DNA of 55,109 bases, taken from assembly GCA_001824435.1 (NCBI GenBank), contig MHXH01000020.1, forward strand, positions 1-55,109, given 5' to 3'. Within the stretch, counting starts at the first letter, position 1. Each line of letters starts with the position of its first letter. Positions 40,573 through 49,159 of this stretch are shown piece after piece. This stretch comes from Parcubacteria group bacterium RIFCSPLOWO2_01_FULL_48_18. Lineage in GTDB: Bacteria; Patescibacteriota; Minisyncoccia; UBA6257; WO2-01-48-18. The notes beneath the pieces were generated by a model, which did not search any database, had not been told where the DNA came from, and worked only from the letters and a program-made list of their open reading frames with translations. The translations under genes and the position numbers were made by a program.

Positions 40573-41856
40573 ATGAAAAAACTTCTTATTTTTATACCCG
40601 TATTGGTATTCGCGCTTCTGGCAGCGGCTTTTGGATTGGGGGCAAGCAACAGAGATTTAACCGCAGGATTTTTTCAGGACTTGATTGACCTATTCCGTTT
40701 CCGCCTCAATCCTGATGCGCCGCGAGTTGTACCGCCTCCTAATGAGGTCCGAGAGCCGGCGCAGGACCAATCAAAAACAGAACCCTATGCACCCGCGGCT
40801 GATTATGAAAATGCCGTGGTGGGCGCAGTGGAAAAAGCGGCGCCTGCAGTGGTATCAATTGTCATTACCAAGGATCTGCCGGTTATTGAACGATGTCCGT
40901 ATGATCCGTATGGAGATCTTCCTCCGGAGTTTGATGAATTTTTCGGTCCGTCGCCGTTTCAATTCTATCGGCAGTGCCAGAAGGGAACGAAGAAACAGGA
41001 GGTGGGCGGAGGCACGGGTTTTGTGGTTTCCTCAGACGGCCTTGTCGTAACCAACAAGCATGTCGTTGCCGACGAAGATGCCGATTATACGGTGCTTACC
41101 AATGATGGCGGAAAGTATAACGCGAAGGTACTGGCTCGCGACCCGGTTCAGGATTTGGCAGTGCTTCGCGTTGATAAAAAGGATTTGCCGACTGTGGCGC
41201 TGGGAGATTCTGACTCGATCAAACTGGGACAGACGGCTATCGTGATTGGCAATGCGTTGGGAGAATTTAGAAATACGGTTTCCGTAGGCGTCATTTCCGG
41301 CTTGGCGCGAACCATTACTGCGGGCGACGGCTTAGGATCGAGCGAAACGCTTGAAGGCGTTATTCAGACCGATGCGGCAATCAACCGCGGCAATTCCGGG
41401 GGTCCGCTCCTGAATCTGCGCGGCGAGGTTATGGGCATTAATACCGCAATGGCATTCGGCGCAGAGAACATCGGCTTTGCGATTCCGATTAATCAGGCAA
41501 AACGGGCGATTGAGTCGGTCAAAAAAGGAGGAAAAATTACCGTGCCCTTTCTGGGCGTGAGGTACAAGTTGGTTACCGAAGAGCTGAAGGAAAAAGAAAA
41601 ATTATCGGTTGACCATGGAGCGCTTCTTCGCGGGGGCGACGACGGACCCGCAGTGGTAGTCGGCTCTCCTGCGGACACGGCAAGACTTATGGCAGAAGAT
41701 ATTATTCTTGAATTCGACGGACAAAAAATCGATCAAGATCATAACCTGGCAAGCTTGGTGCAGAAACGAGATGTGGGCGACCGCGTGAAGTTAAAAATAC
41801 TGCGCCGCGGAAAGGAAATCGAGGCATGGATCACGCTGGGAGAACGAGGAAGATAA
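40573..41856 (+). CDS. DegP/HtrA-type serine protease (S1C) with PDZ domain
   Basis: 427 aa. An N-terminal signal or anchor (LLIFIPVLVFALLAAAFGLG) is followed by a trypsin-like domain with the catalytic triad in TNKHVV (His), QDLAVLRV (Asp) and RGNSGGPLL (Ser), and one C-terminal PDZ domain (FLGVRYKLVT, GSPADTARLMAEDIILEFDG). It degrades or refolds misfolded extracytoplasmic proteins. The segment before the protease domain has a Cys pair (RCPYDPYG and QFYRQCQKG) that might form a disulfide. It follows the M23 gene, but each has its own signals. Confidence 0.95.
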   Translation: MKKLLIFIPVLVFALLAAAFGLGASNRDLTAGFFQDLIDLFRFRLNPDAPRVVPPPNEVREPAQDQSKTEPYAPAADYENAVVGAVEKAAPAVVSIVITKDLPVIERCPYDPYGDLPPEFDEFFGPSPFQFYRQCQKGTKKQEVGGGTGFVVSSDGLVVTNKHVVADEDADYTVLTNDGGKYNAKVLARDPVQDLAVLRVDKKDLPTVALGDSDSIKLGQTAIVIGNALGEFRNTVSVGVISGLARTITAGDGLGSSETLEGVIQTDAAINRGNSGGPLLNLRGEVMGINTAMAFGAENIGFAIPINQAKRAIESVKKGGKITVPFLGVRYKLVTEELKEKEKLSVDHGALLRGGDDGPAVVVGSPADTARLMAEDIILEFDGQKIDQDHNLASLVQKRDVGDRVKLKILRRGKEIEAWITLGERGR

Positions 41857-41884
41857 AATTCCGGCCTCGCAAAACTTTTCTCCA

Positions 41885-41910
41885 CTATCATACACTGTAG
41901 TATGATAGTG
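41885..41910. repeat. Stem-loop repeat, copy 2
   Basis: Identical to 37981-38006 over 26 nt. Here the stem extends to 12 bp (ccactatcatac). It lies 28 nt after the protease stop and may act as a terminator on either strand. Confidence 0.8.
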
Positions 41911-41990
41911 GAAGTCAGCGTAGGTACGCAGTAGGATATTCGGCGAAGCCCCGTACCTAAGCTTACGCATGGCATGGGGCGAAAGATAAT

Positions 41991-42023
41991 AAATAAAGCC
42001 TCGTCGTGAAGTTGCGGCGAGGC
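41991..42023 (-). terminator. Terminator after the lipoprotein gene
   Basis: On the minus strand GCCTCGCCG and CGACGAGGC pair around an 8 nt loop and are followed by TTTATTTATT. Confidence 0.75.
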
Positions 42024-42030
42024 GCTGCTT

Positions 42031-42486
42031 CTATTGGGATACAACCGTACATGTATCTTCGCGGAGGTTAAAAACGTGTTTTCTGCACGGATTTCCCTCT
42101 TCTTCATTGATACTGAGTACCGTCTTTACCGGATGGTTCTCCGGGCCTCTCACAAAAAGCATACCGGCAGGAAATACCAAGGTGTCGGTAGGCAGGACGC
42201 GATACTGTTTTGAAAGAAACGTTACCGTATCTTCCGGGAAAAGGGGGGAAATTAAAACATAACGCGGTCGTTCTGAAACAAGGGAGTCTTCGGAATGAAC
42301 CGTAAGAATGTATTGAAGCGCCTGCCCTGTTTGATCTTGAACTATCTGACAACCGGGGTCGCCGGCCAAAACATATCGACCTGGGCGAGGAAATCCTTTT
42401 GGAAAAGGGGATGATGCATTGAACGCCCTTCCTACGCAAGCACTCAAGGCAAGAAAAACGGCAGAGAAAACGAACCGCTTCCTCAT
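42031..42486 (-). CDS. Small putative lipoprotein
   Basis: 151 aa. The signal sequence ends in a lipobox-like FLALSAC, with the Cys at about residue 17 as lipid attachment site. The mature part is beta-rich (GRYVLAGDPGCQIVQDQTGQ, then ALQYILTVHSEDSL, YVLISPLFPEDTVTFLSKQY) with three further Cys near CQIV and the C-terminus (NPCRKHVFNLREDTCTVV). No family recognised. The two C-terminal Cys could form a disulfide. Single gene with terminator. Confidence 0.7.
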   Translation of the reverse strand: MRKRFVFSAVFLALSACVGRAFNASSPFPKGFPRPGRYVLAGDPGCQIVQDQTGQALQYILTVHSEDSLVSERPRYVLISPLFPEDTVTFLSKQYRVLPTDTLVFPAGMLFVRGPENHPVKTVLSINEEEGNPCRKHVFNLREDTCTVVSQ

Positions 42487-42577
42487 TTCGAACCCTCATT
42501 TTCAATAGCCGATCAAAGCCGTATACATCCTAGCGAAAAATCGTCTTGTCGTCAATAATGCGCAGCGGTTTTTGCGC

Positions 42578-44641
42578 TTATCGTATCTCCGCGCCTAATT
42601 CATTTTTGAGAGCATAACATATTTTCTTCATTTCGGCGTTAACTTCTTGATCCGAGAGCGTGCGATTTTCTGCCTGGAAAACGATGCGGAACGTAACGCT
42701 TTTACGCCCATCTTCACCGTCCAGCTTCTCATAAATATCAAGGAGATCAACGTCGTCAACGTATCGGGCGCCCGCTGCATAGATGACCCGTTCAACGTTG
42801 CCGATACGCGCTGATTGATCTATAAACATTGAAATATCGCGTCCAACCGACGGATGGCGCGCAATCGGTTCATATCCCCGTTCTTCCTCGACGAAAGAAA
42901 TAAATTGGTCCAGGTCGATTTCCGCAAGCGATACGACTCTTTCGTCATCGGCAGAAGACAAAACGCCCATAACACCGACGGTTTTCTCTCCGCAGTGAAC
43001 TTCTGCCGATTGGCGCGGGGAAAAAAGCTTGCTCGGCGCGCGCGCCACGGGCGCAAAATGATAATCGGTGACGCCGAGCCGTTCAAGCAAACCCTCAACA
43101 GCGCCCTTCAATTCATAGAAAACATTTTTAGTGTCAGCTTTTTTTCGCGCGACCAGTATACAGAGACTGAATTTTTCTCTTTCGTTTATACCGCCGCCGG
43201 TTTTTGAAAATGGCTGATGATATACGCGACCGATTTCGAATAGCCGCATCTCTTCGAAAAACCTGAAATTATCTTCCGCATTTTTCATCAGGCGCGGCAC
43301 GAGCGAGGTTCGTAGGTACCCGAAAGCGTCGTTTATCGGATTCAGCAGTTGCAGCGCGGAAAAATTGCTTGCCGTCGCGGTTTCTTTTTCTGAAACAAAT
43401 GAATAATTGTACGTTTCCGAAAATCCGAGAGACGTCATAATATCTTTTATTTTCTCCCGTACGGCATCTTCTTCGTTTGTCCGTTCCGGCGGGACGAGAA
43501 TCGGCAGCCTGGATGCAATACGGTTGTAACCGTAGATTCGTATGATTTCTTCGGCGATGTCTTCGGGGGTGGATATATCCGAGCGCTGCGGCGGCGGCAT
43601 TATTCGTAAAGCAACGGGGGTTGATTTTATCACTTTAAACTCAAGCGACTTGAGTATTAAAAAAATCTTTTTTGGTTCAATTTCGATTCCGAGAAATTGA
43701 TACAGCCAATCAAGGCGTATGTCAATGACTCCGGCCAATTTTGGTTTTTTACCCGCGTCTATGAGGCCGATGGCGGCACGCGCCGCGTTGATTTCTTTGA
43801 GCAGTTCAAAGGCGCGCTCTGCCGCGAGCGGTGTGGACGCAGGAGTGAGGCCGCGGGAAAATCTTTCGGATGCGTCGGTTTTGAGCCGGAGCGCTTTTGC
43901 GGTTTTGTAAATTGATGCGGGATCAAAGTGGGCCGATTCGATGACGATTTTTTTCGTTTTAAGATCCACTTCGGCCCGCCTGCCCCCTTTTATCCCCGCA
44001 ATCGCGAGCGACCCCGCGCTGTCGGCAATAAGAAGAACGTTTTCGTTCAATGTGAACTCTTGATTATCAAGCGTCGTAATTTTTTCACCCTTCTTTGCTC
44101 CGCGTATATAGATGCCAGCCTTTGCGGATTTCGCATTTTTCGCATGAAGTTTTTTCGCATCGGTTTTTGCGTCGGCGGCGATTTTATCCGCATCAAACGC
44201 ATGAAGCGGTTGTCCCAATTCGAGCATCACATAGTTCATCGCATCAACCACATTATTGATCGGCCGCAGTCCGCACGCGATCAACCTTTTTTGAAGCCAT
44301 GACGGAGATGATTTGACGGAAACGCCGTCAACTAAAAGAGCGCAGTAGCGGGAGCATAAATCTTTTGCTTCAATGCGTACCGTGAACCAGCCGGTTTTTA
44401 GCCGTTTTATTTTCTTTGTCCTCGGTACACGAAATGTTAATCCAAGAGCGGCGGCAGCTTCTCGCGCGATTCCGATGTGCGATGCGGCGTCTGCGTATCG
44501 GTTGGGCGGGAGAGAAATTTCCAAAACATCGCCGCCGACATCCGCGGTTTCGAAAGAATACAAATTCAATGCTTCCGCAACTTCCTTTTTTGGCGGAAGG
44601 TCGCGGATATAATCTTTAAGCCAGGAATAGTTAAATTTCAT
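42578..44641 (-). CDS. pheT: Phenylalanyl-tRNA synthetase beta subunit, short form
   Basis: 687 aa against about 800 for most bacterial PheT. It pairs with PheS in an (alpha-beta)2 enzyme. After the N-terminal NYSWLKDYIRDLPPKKEVAE the protein goes straight to the B1/B3 core (EISLPPNRYADAASHIGIAR); the EMAP/tRNA-binding insert is missing. The B3/B4 region (GQPLHAFDADKI, DNQEFTL), B5 (DIAEEIIRIYGYNRI) and the C-terminal anticodon-binding FDX-ACB domain (HPSVGRDISMFIDQSARI) are present. A low-complexity HAKNAKSAKAG segment near residue 163 may be an in-frame repeat. Its ATG overlaps the pheS stop (TAATG). Confidence 0.95.
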   Translation of the reverse strand: MKFNYSWLKDYIRDLPPKKEVAEALNLYSFETADVGGDVLEISLPPNRYADAASHIGIAREAAAALGLTFRVPRTKKIKRLKTGWFTVRIEAKDLCSRYCALLVDGVSVKSSPSWLQKRLIACGLRPINNVVDAMNYVMLELGQPLHAFDADKIAADAKTDAKKLHAKNAKSAKAGIYIRGAKKGEKITTLDNQEFTLNENVLLIADSAGSLAIAGIKGGRRAEVDLKTKKIVIESAHFDPASIYKTAKALRLKTDASERFSRGLTPASTPLAAERAFELLKEINAARAAIGLIDAGKKPKLAGVIDIRLDWLYQFLGIEIEPKKIFLILKSLEFKVIKSTPVALRIMPPPQRSDISTPEDIAEEIIRIYGYNRIASRLPILVPPERTNEEDAVREKIKDIMTSLGFSETYNYSFVSEKETATASNFSALQLLNPINDAFGYLRTSLVPRLMKNAEDNFRFFEEMRLFEIGRVYHQPFSKTGGGINEREKFSLCILVARKKADTKNVFYELKGAVEGLLERLGVTDYHFAPVARAPSKLFSPRQSAEVHCGEKTVGVMGVLSSADDERVVSLAEIDLDQFISFVEEERGYEPIARHPSVGRDISMFIDQSARIGNVERVIYAAGARYVDDVDLLDIYEKLDGEDGRKSVTFRIVFQAENRTLSDQEVNAEMKKICYALKNELGAEIR

Positions 44642-45687
44642 TAAAATTGTCTAATAAATCTAAGGTCGCCAGAATAAAACAGCCGTATATCCGGAATGTT
44701 ATATTTGAGCATCGCGATGCGATCTAATCCCATCCCGAATGCAAATCCTTGCCAATCGCGAGGGTTATAATGTGCAGCCTCAAACACATGCGGGTGCACC
44801 ATACCCGCGCCCATCACCTCGAGCCATCCGGTCTGCTTACAGATCGAGCAGCCCCATCCGGAGCAACGCGTACAACTTACATCCACTTCTATCCCGGGTT
44901 CGACAAACGGAAAATAAGAGGGCCTCAAGCGGATGTTGACGGCTCTGTTGAATAACTGCTTGAAAAAAGATTCAACAACATATTTAAAGTTCGCGAGCGA
45001 AACCGTTTTGGATACCATGAGTCCCTCGATTTGATAAAAATTGATTTCATGGGATGCGTCGGTTGCTTCATATCGGAATACGCGACCCGGCACGATGATT
45101 TGAAACGGCGGCTCATGCGTCTCCATATATCTGATCTGCACCGGAGAGGTGTGGGTTCTCAATAATAGCCTTTCCGTATTTTTGGTTTTTGGTCTTTGGT
45201 TTTTAGTTTCATTTTGGCGAAGCCAAAATGTGTCCCACAGATCCCGCGCAGGATGATTCGGTGGAATATTGAGAGCGTCGAAATTGTAGTATTCGGTTTC
45301 AATCTCCGGGCCGTCCATGACCGCAAATCCCATCGAGGAAAAAATCTGTTTTGCCTCGCGCCCGATTTTCGTAAGCGGGTGCAAATGGCCAAGCCGCACT
45401 CGTTTGCCGGGAGCGGTTATGTCGATTGTTTCTTTATACTGGCTGGATTCGCGCGCGAATTCACGAAGACGTCCTTCGAGTAACAACTCGAGTTCGTTTT
45501 TAAGCTTGTTGGCGCGTTGCCCTACGGAACGTCGTTTGGGCTGCGAGAGATCTTTCAAGGTCCGAAGAGCAGCGGTGAGCTCTCCCTTCCGGCCAAGGTA
45601 TTTCACACGGATCGCTTCGAGCGCTTTTGCGTCTTTACATGCTTTAATTTCTCCCGGAGCGCATTGTTTGATTTCTTCCAGGTTCAT
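44641..45687 (-). CDS. pheS: Phenylalanyl-tRNA synthetase alpha subunit
   Basis: 348 aa from ATG 45687 (MNLEEIKQCAPGEIKAC), the usual length; an upstream frame to 45786 adds a non-conserved stretch. It has the N-terminal coiled coil (YLGRKGELTAALRTL, then QRANKLKNELELLLE) and the class II core motifs: GHLHPLTKIGREAKQIFSSM, FWDTFW-type (LWDTFWLRQNE), HTSPVQIRYMETH, VFRYEATDASHEINFYQIEG (motif 2), GMGLDRIAMLKYNIPDIR (motif 3). A short insertion, KTKNQRPKTKN, sits after LRQNE next to a 9 bp inverted repeat. It also carries CTRCSGWGCSICKQTGW. Confidence 0.96.
   Translation of the reverse strand: MNLEEIKQCAPGEIKACKDAKALEAIRVKYLGRKGELTAALRTLKDLSQPKRRSVGQRANKLKNELELLLEGRLREFARESSQYKETIDITAPGKRVRLGHLHPLTKIGREAKQIFSSMGFAVMDGPEIETEYYNFDALNIPPNHPARDLWDTFWLRQNETKNQRPKTKNTERLLLRTHTSPVQIRYMETHEPPFQIIVPGRVFRYEATDASHEINFYQIEGLMVSKTVSLANFKYVVESFFKQLFNRAVNIRLRPSYFPFVEPGIEVDVSCTRCSGWGCSICKQTGWLEVMGAGMVHPHVFEAAHYNPRDWQGFAFGMGLDRIAMLKYNIPDIRLFYSGDLRFIRQF
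45172..45235. repeat. In-frame repeat insertion in pheS
   Basis: Repeated ttttggtttttgg-type units (encoding KTKNQRPKTKN on the minus strand) adjoin cattttggc and its complement gccaaaatg, separated by 3 nt. It lies in a non-conserved loop and keeps the reading frame. Confidence 0.6.
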
Positions 45688-45871
45688 TATTGAACATGGT
45701 GAATAATGATGCGGATTCACGCAGAAAAGTCTGTTTTTCACCACGCTATTATTATACATCTTAAAGTATTGACTTGGTTTATGCAAAACATCCGGGGGGC
45801 CGCTTCCATCCTTTCTCGGTTGATGTCAATGCAGAGGATACTGGATGACACTTCAGGCATATCTCCTCACA

Positions 45872-46030
45872 GCTCCGAAGTATCTCTCTACGCCATCATG
45901 CCGAAAGGCAAAGAGTTTTGGCGGATTTTGAGGCCGTTTTGGCATGGTCCGAGCACTCAATTTACGAATAAAATTGAGTGCTCGGCGAGAATGAGCCAAA
46001 ATTCTTTGCCTTTCGGCAAATACCTCGGAG
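45872..46030. repeat. Palindromic element (about 159 bp) with nested stems
   Basis: The outer ends ctccgaagtat and atacctcggag pair with one mismatch. Then come 45900-45922 with 45995-46017 (23 bp, one mismatch) and the innermost 45949-45963 with 45971-45985 (15 bp perfect). The whole is almost one long hairpin. A copy lacking the centre is at 8423-8467. It lies in the 436 bp gap between pheS and a small membrane protein gene; nothing else was seen there. Confidence 0.8.
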
Positions 46031-46123
46031 TGGTAACCAATTGCCTTCGAACCTCTTGCGGTTTTTACTATTTCTTTGTTATAATTTCACTAGCAAGTTA
46101 AAGTGCAAAAGCGGGAGGCAAGA

Positions 46124-46315
46124 ATGAAAATTGGAAAGCTCGAGATTACCTCCGGACCAAATATCCCATGGTATGTCGCAACAGTCTTTTTTATAGCATT
46201 GGGCGGCTGGAAGGGTTTGTTCATCTGGGTGGCTATCAATATCTTTTTTATCGGCCTGGCCCTAGTGGTCCATAAGCCGTTGCGCGATGCAGTTTTCAAT
46301 AAAGCGGGACGATAA
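46124..46315 (+). CDS. Small membrane protein
   Basis: 63 aa from ATG 46124 (GGGAGG five bases upstream); an upstream in-frame start at 46103 lacks this. It has two hydrophobic stretches (IPWYVATVFFIALGGW and LFIWVAINIFFIGLALVVH) and ends in a basic tail. The Trp/Phe-rich helices suggest a membrane-integral small protein. No family recognised. A terminator overlaps its stop codon. Confidence 0.65.
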   Translation: MKIGKLEITSGPNIPWYVATVFFIALGGWKGLFIWVAINIFFIGLALVVHKPLRDAVFNKAGR

Positions 46316-46328
46316 TGCCCCGCTTTTT
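46302..46328 (+). terminator. Rho-independent terminator overlapping the stop of the small membrane protein
   Basis: The stem AAGCGGG/CCCGCTT with a 10 nt loop is followed by T residues. It begins in the last codons of the gene. Confidence 0.75.
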
Positions 46329-46411
46329 CATTCATTTGACGCGTTCAGCTTGTTATACTATCGTTTGCAGTAGTTGTTTGCCAAAATGCATCCAAGGCCA
46401 AGGAAGCAAAA

Positions 46412-46891
46412 ATGGAGATTATCGGATGGGGTGCGGCATACTTCGCGTTTGCGACTTTCTGCTATTACTCCCTTTACGCTAACGCCGTTGACCTCAACTG
46501 CCGACTGCGTGTTCCCTTCGATGAAAAGAGTTGGTGGCAAGATTTCATCGCCTACAACAAGGGGGTGCTGGAACTACTTGCTCTTGATTTTTTGAAAATC
46601 CACTGTCCGTGGAGCAAAGCAGTCAGCATCCGATATCGGGTTCAAGAGGTTCGATCATTACTTCAGCATATGACACACGAGAAGGGCTGGACCGCAGAAA
46701 GCTGTGATAACCCGGCAAACCATCGACAAATAGCTAAAGATTGCTTTCTGTCCAGAACAAGATTCTGGGCAAGGGGCATCTTTATGCTTCTGACCTCGCC
46801 TCTTCGTATGGTAATCCTGATGCTAATCCTTATAGTTGTCTTGCCTATCATCGGTGCGGGAAGTTGGATCATCAACCTTATTAGGAGATAA
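46412..46891 (+). CDS. Hypothetical membrane protein
   Basis: 159 aa. An N-terminal helix (IIGWGAAYFAFATFCYYSL), a central polar domain with Trp and Cys residues (KSWWQDFIAYNKGVLELLAL, then IHCPWSKAVS, ESCDNPANHRQIAKDC) and a C-terminal helix (MVILMLILIVVLPIIGAGSW). No family recognised. GGAAG lies before the start. The gap after it (46892-47371) holds the structured element listed next. Confidence 0.65.
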   Translation: MEIIGWGAAYFAFATFCYYSLYANAVDLNCRLRVPFDEKSWWQDFIAYNKGVLELLALDFLKIHCPWSKAVSIRYRVQEVRSLLQHMTHEKGWTAESCDNPANHRQIAKDCFLSRTRFWARGIFMLLTSPLRMVILMLILIVVLPIIGAGSWIINLIRR

Positions 46892-47074
46892 CAACAACCC
46901 GTCAAAGAGCCCCTCATGGAATCCAATTCCGCTTGGGGTTTAATTCTTTTACGAACCTTGTTCAAAATGACGTAACCATAAGCCCAAATTTACGCAAAGG
47001 CGGCTCAATTCTTAAGTGATTGGTCTCTCCGCCTCAACCAAGATTACGAACTGCAAAAAACCCAGTCCCTAAAT

Positions 47075-47290
47075 GGAAAAGGCGAGGTTTTTGCCTCGTC
47101 TTCTCCTGTATGGCGGTGTATTCCAAAAATAGCTCGAGCGGAATTCTGTCCTCGCCGCGCTTTACGCGGCGAGGGTATGGCGGGACAAAATGAGCGGCTC
47201 CGCCGCGAACGTGCCCGGGGGTGCAACGAAAAGAGGGACGCGCCATCTCGGGCGAATCCCGAGCGGCGTCGAGGAGGGAATCGAGAAATC
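47075..47290. other. Structured intergenic element, possible non-coding RNA
   Basis: Several GC-rich hairpins follow one another: 47150-47159 with 47165-47174 (10 bp perfect, enclosed by tgtcc/ggaca), gcggc-tcc-gccgc at 47194-47206, ctcggg/cccgag at 47247-47263, and cgagg/cctcg at 47083-47098. On the minus strand the last is followed by TTTT, so a minus-strand RNA ending there is possible. I did not recognise it as RNase P RNA, tmRNA or SRP RNA. Confidence 0.45.
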
Positions 47291-47371
47291 TCAAAGATCA
47301 CTATTCATCAAAGGTTCTACCTCTCAAGTGTATTGTATAGATAATGGCGGTTGTCCTTAATCGTTTTAGAT

Positions 47372-47563
47372 TTAACCTCTTTTGTCAAAATCTTTCCAAA
47401 ATTTACCCATATCTTCATTAAATTGTTTTCTTGTTCTTTCGATGTCTTCTGCTAATCGTTTCATCTCTCTTTGGTGCCTAAGTAGGGCTTCGCGTCTTAA
47501 CCGTTCTGATTGTTCTTGTTCTGTTTCTTTTGATGATTGATGTTCTTCTGGTGACCCAGGCAT
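47372..47563 (-). CDS. Small charged coiled-coil protein (hypothetical)
   Basis: 63 aa, no membrane segment. After a Ser/Glu/Gln-rich start it is a single helix of strongly charged heptads (SERLRREALLRHQREMKRLA, EDIERTRKQFNEDMGKFWKD). The composition is natural for a small helical protein. No good Shine-Dalgarno is visible; an AT-rich stretch precedes the ATG. Gene status is likely but not certain. Confidence 0.5.
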   Translation of the reverse strand: MPGSPEEHQSSKETEQEQSERLRREALLRHQREMKRLAEDIERTRKQFNEDMGKFWKDFDKRG

Positions 47564-47670
47564 AAGTTTTATGATTTATTTTTTACGAATTCGACCTTTG
47601 AAAAAATTTCTTTTGCCCCCCCAAAATATGGTTCGAACCGATTTGTTTTAATTTTAACACTTTTCCCAAC

Positions 47671-47760
47671 TGGCGGTGGGGGTGAGATTCGAACTCACGA
47701 TGCCCTTACGGGCATACCGCATTTCGAGTGCGGCGCCTTCGGCCACTCAGCCACCCCACC
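47671..47760 (-). tRNA. tRNA-Ser(CGA)
   Basis: A class II tRNA with a long variable arm (ATGCCC/GGGCAT). The acceptor is GGTGGGG/CCCCACC with discriminator G, the anticodon loop is CTCGAAA, and the T-arm GTGAG/CTCAC has loop TTCGAAT. CCA is encoded (47673-47671). Confidence 0.95.
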
Positions 47761-47876
47761 AACAAAACACTGAACGTTTCGAGTATATCACAAAAACAAC
47801 GGATTTCTAAAATGGAAGTACCAATAAATATTGCGTTGGCGCGTCTTCGCGTGTGGATAACTTGGTAAAAAATCGA

Positions 47877-47905
47877 TTGACCACCGATTAAGAGAATAGT
47901 ATAAA
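47877..47905 (+). promoter_or_regulatory. Strong candidate promoter for the C39-like gene
   Basis: TTGACC, 17 bp spacer, TATAAA, about 40 bp before the GTG start at 47947. Confidence 0.6.
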
Positions 47906-47946
47906 AAGACTAGAACGTTCAAATTTCTATTCTCTGAGGAGGCTGC

Positions 47947-49128
47947 GTGTCTTCCCGGAAACGAACGAGGCGCAAAAAACAAAAAACTCCTCGCGGGCGG
48001 CGGGAAAAAATTCGATATGTTGACGGATGCAAAATTCGTCATCTCTTTCCGGACTTCGATCTGATCGAATCAGCAAAAACTTTAGGGAGCGGAGGGGATT
48101 ACCCGCTTAGGCCCCACATTCCTCCCGGCGAAACATGGGTGGACGAACGATTCAAGAAGGAGGTTAAGTTTCTTCGCGGGGTCTACCGCCTCAGCAGACA
48201 GAAGTGGAGCTGGCACAATACAAAAATACGCGCCTACCTTAAACGGGTGCTTTTGAAAAGAGGCAAGCCGCCGCGATTCGTCGTAAGAAGCGAGCGGCGC
48301 GGTAAGCTTACGGTGGACTACGTCATGGGCGAAATTGTCCGGCAATTCTTCGACCCCTGGTTCATCCTGGGCGGACACGATCTAGTGCCCTCTTATTCAT
48401 ATATCCCGAATAACCATATATGGATAGATGTTCGGCAAAGTCCTAAAGAGGCGCCATATACTCTTCTCCACGAACTGCATGAACGGTCCTTGATGGAAAA
48501 AGGATGGTTTTCGTATCCACAGGCGCATGGACTTGCCAACAAGAAAGAGCGAGAGGCTCGCCTACACGAATTTAAGCCTCATGCCGATCAACCGCTTCGG
48601 ATAAGTCCTTTCCTTCAAACAACGGCAGGATTATGCGCTCCGGCAAGTCTTAAAATGGTTGCCGGCTACTTTGGAAGGGAATATAACGAACGATACCTTG
48701 CGTACCTGTGCCGCACGACGATAAAAGACGGTACCGAACACGCAAATCTTGTGATAGCCGCGGAGAAAATTGGCGGAACTGTTTTTAAGAAATCCGAAGG
48801 TACGCTTGAAGAACTACGTTTTTTTGTCATGAAAGAGCGACTCCCGGTCATTATCGGCTGGTGGTCAGAAGAAGGCATGGACACTGACCCCAACACAGAC
48901 CCGCTTGATCTAGGTCCAAGAGAAGACTGCGGACATTTTTCTGTTATTTATCATATTACCAACAAAGAGGTTTTACTGATGGACCCGGAACTGGATGGCG
49001 GGAAACGGCGTATGTCGATTCAGAAATTCCTTTCCAATTGGTGGGACAAAGATACGCCGAAATATGAGAAGGCGGATCGCTGGTACATGGTGGTCAACTT
49101 CGAAGGAAAGACCTACGGTATCCCATAA
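47947..49128 (+). CDS. C39-like cysteine peptidase with N-terminal HELHE domain
   Basis: 393 aa, GTG start after GAGGAGG. The first 30 residues are very basic (RKRTRRKKQK). The middle has YIPNNHIWIDVRQSPK and TLLHELHERSLMEKGWFSYP, AHGLANKKERE: a conserved-looking HELxER-AH-E pattern that could bind a metal. The C-terminal 150 residues are papain-like, C39-type: Cys in QTTAGLCAPASLKMVAGYFG, His in REDCGHFSVIYHIT, and a downstream Asp in VLLMDPE. No signal peptide is seen, so action is probably cytoplasmic. The target is unknown; C39 peptidases usually trim leader peptides. Confidence 0.75.
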   Translation: MSSRKRTRRKKQKTPRGRREKIRYVDGCKIRHLFPDFDLIESAKTLGSGGDYPLRPHIPPGETWVDERFKKEVKFLRGVYRLSRQKWSWHNTKIRAYLKRVLLKRGKPPRFVVRSERRGKLTVDYVMGEIVRQFFDPWFILGGHDLVPSYSYIPNNHIWIDVRQSPKEAPYTLLHELHERSLMEKGWFSYPQAHGLANKKEREARLHEFKPHADQPLRISPFLQTTAGLCAPASLKMVAGYFGREYNERYLAYLCRTTIKDGTEHANLVIAAEKIGGTVFKKSEGTLEELRFFVMKERLPVIIGWWSEEGMDTDPNTDPLDLGPREDCGHFSVIYHITNKEVLLMDPELDGGKRRMSIQKFLSNWWDKDTPKYEKADRWYMVVNFEGKTYGIP

Positions 49129-49132
49129 CATG

Positions 49133-49159
49133 AATACCCTCTCTTGGAGAGGGTATTTT
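49133..49159 (+). terminator. Rho-independent terminator after the C39-like gene
   Basis: A 10 bp stem (AATACCCTCT/AGAGGGTATT) with a 5 nt loop ends in TTG and lies just behind the stop. Confidence 0.75.

Noticed and set aside
45706-46101. 131 aa plus-strand frame
   Set aside because: Covers the palindromic element; the apparent protein is the hairpin translated.
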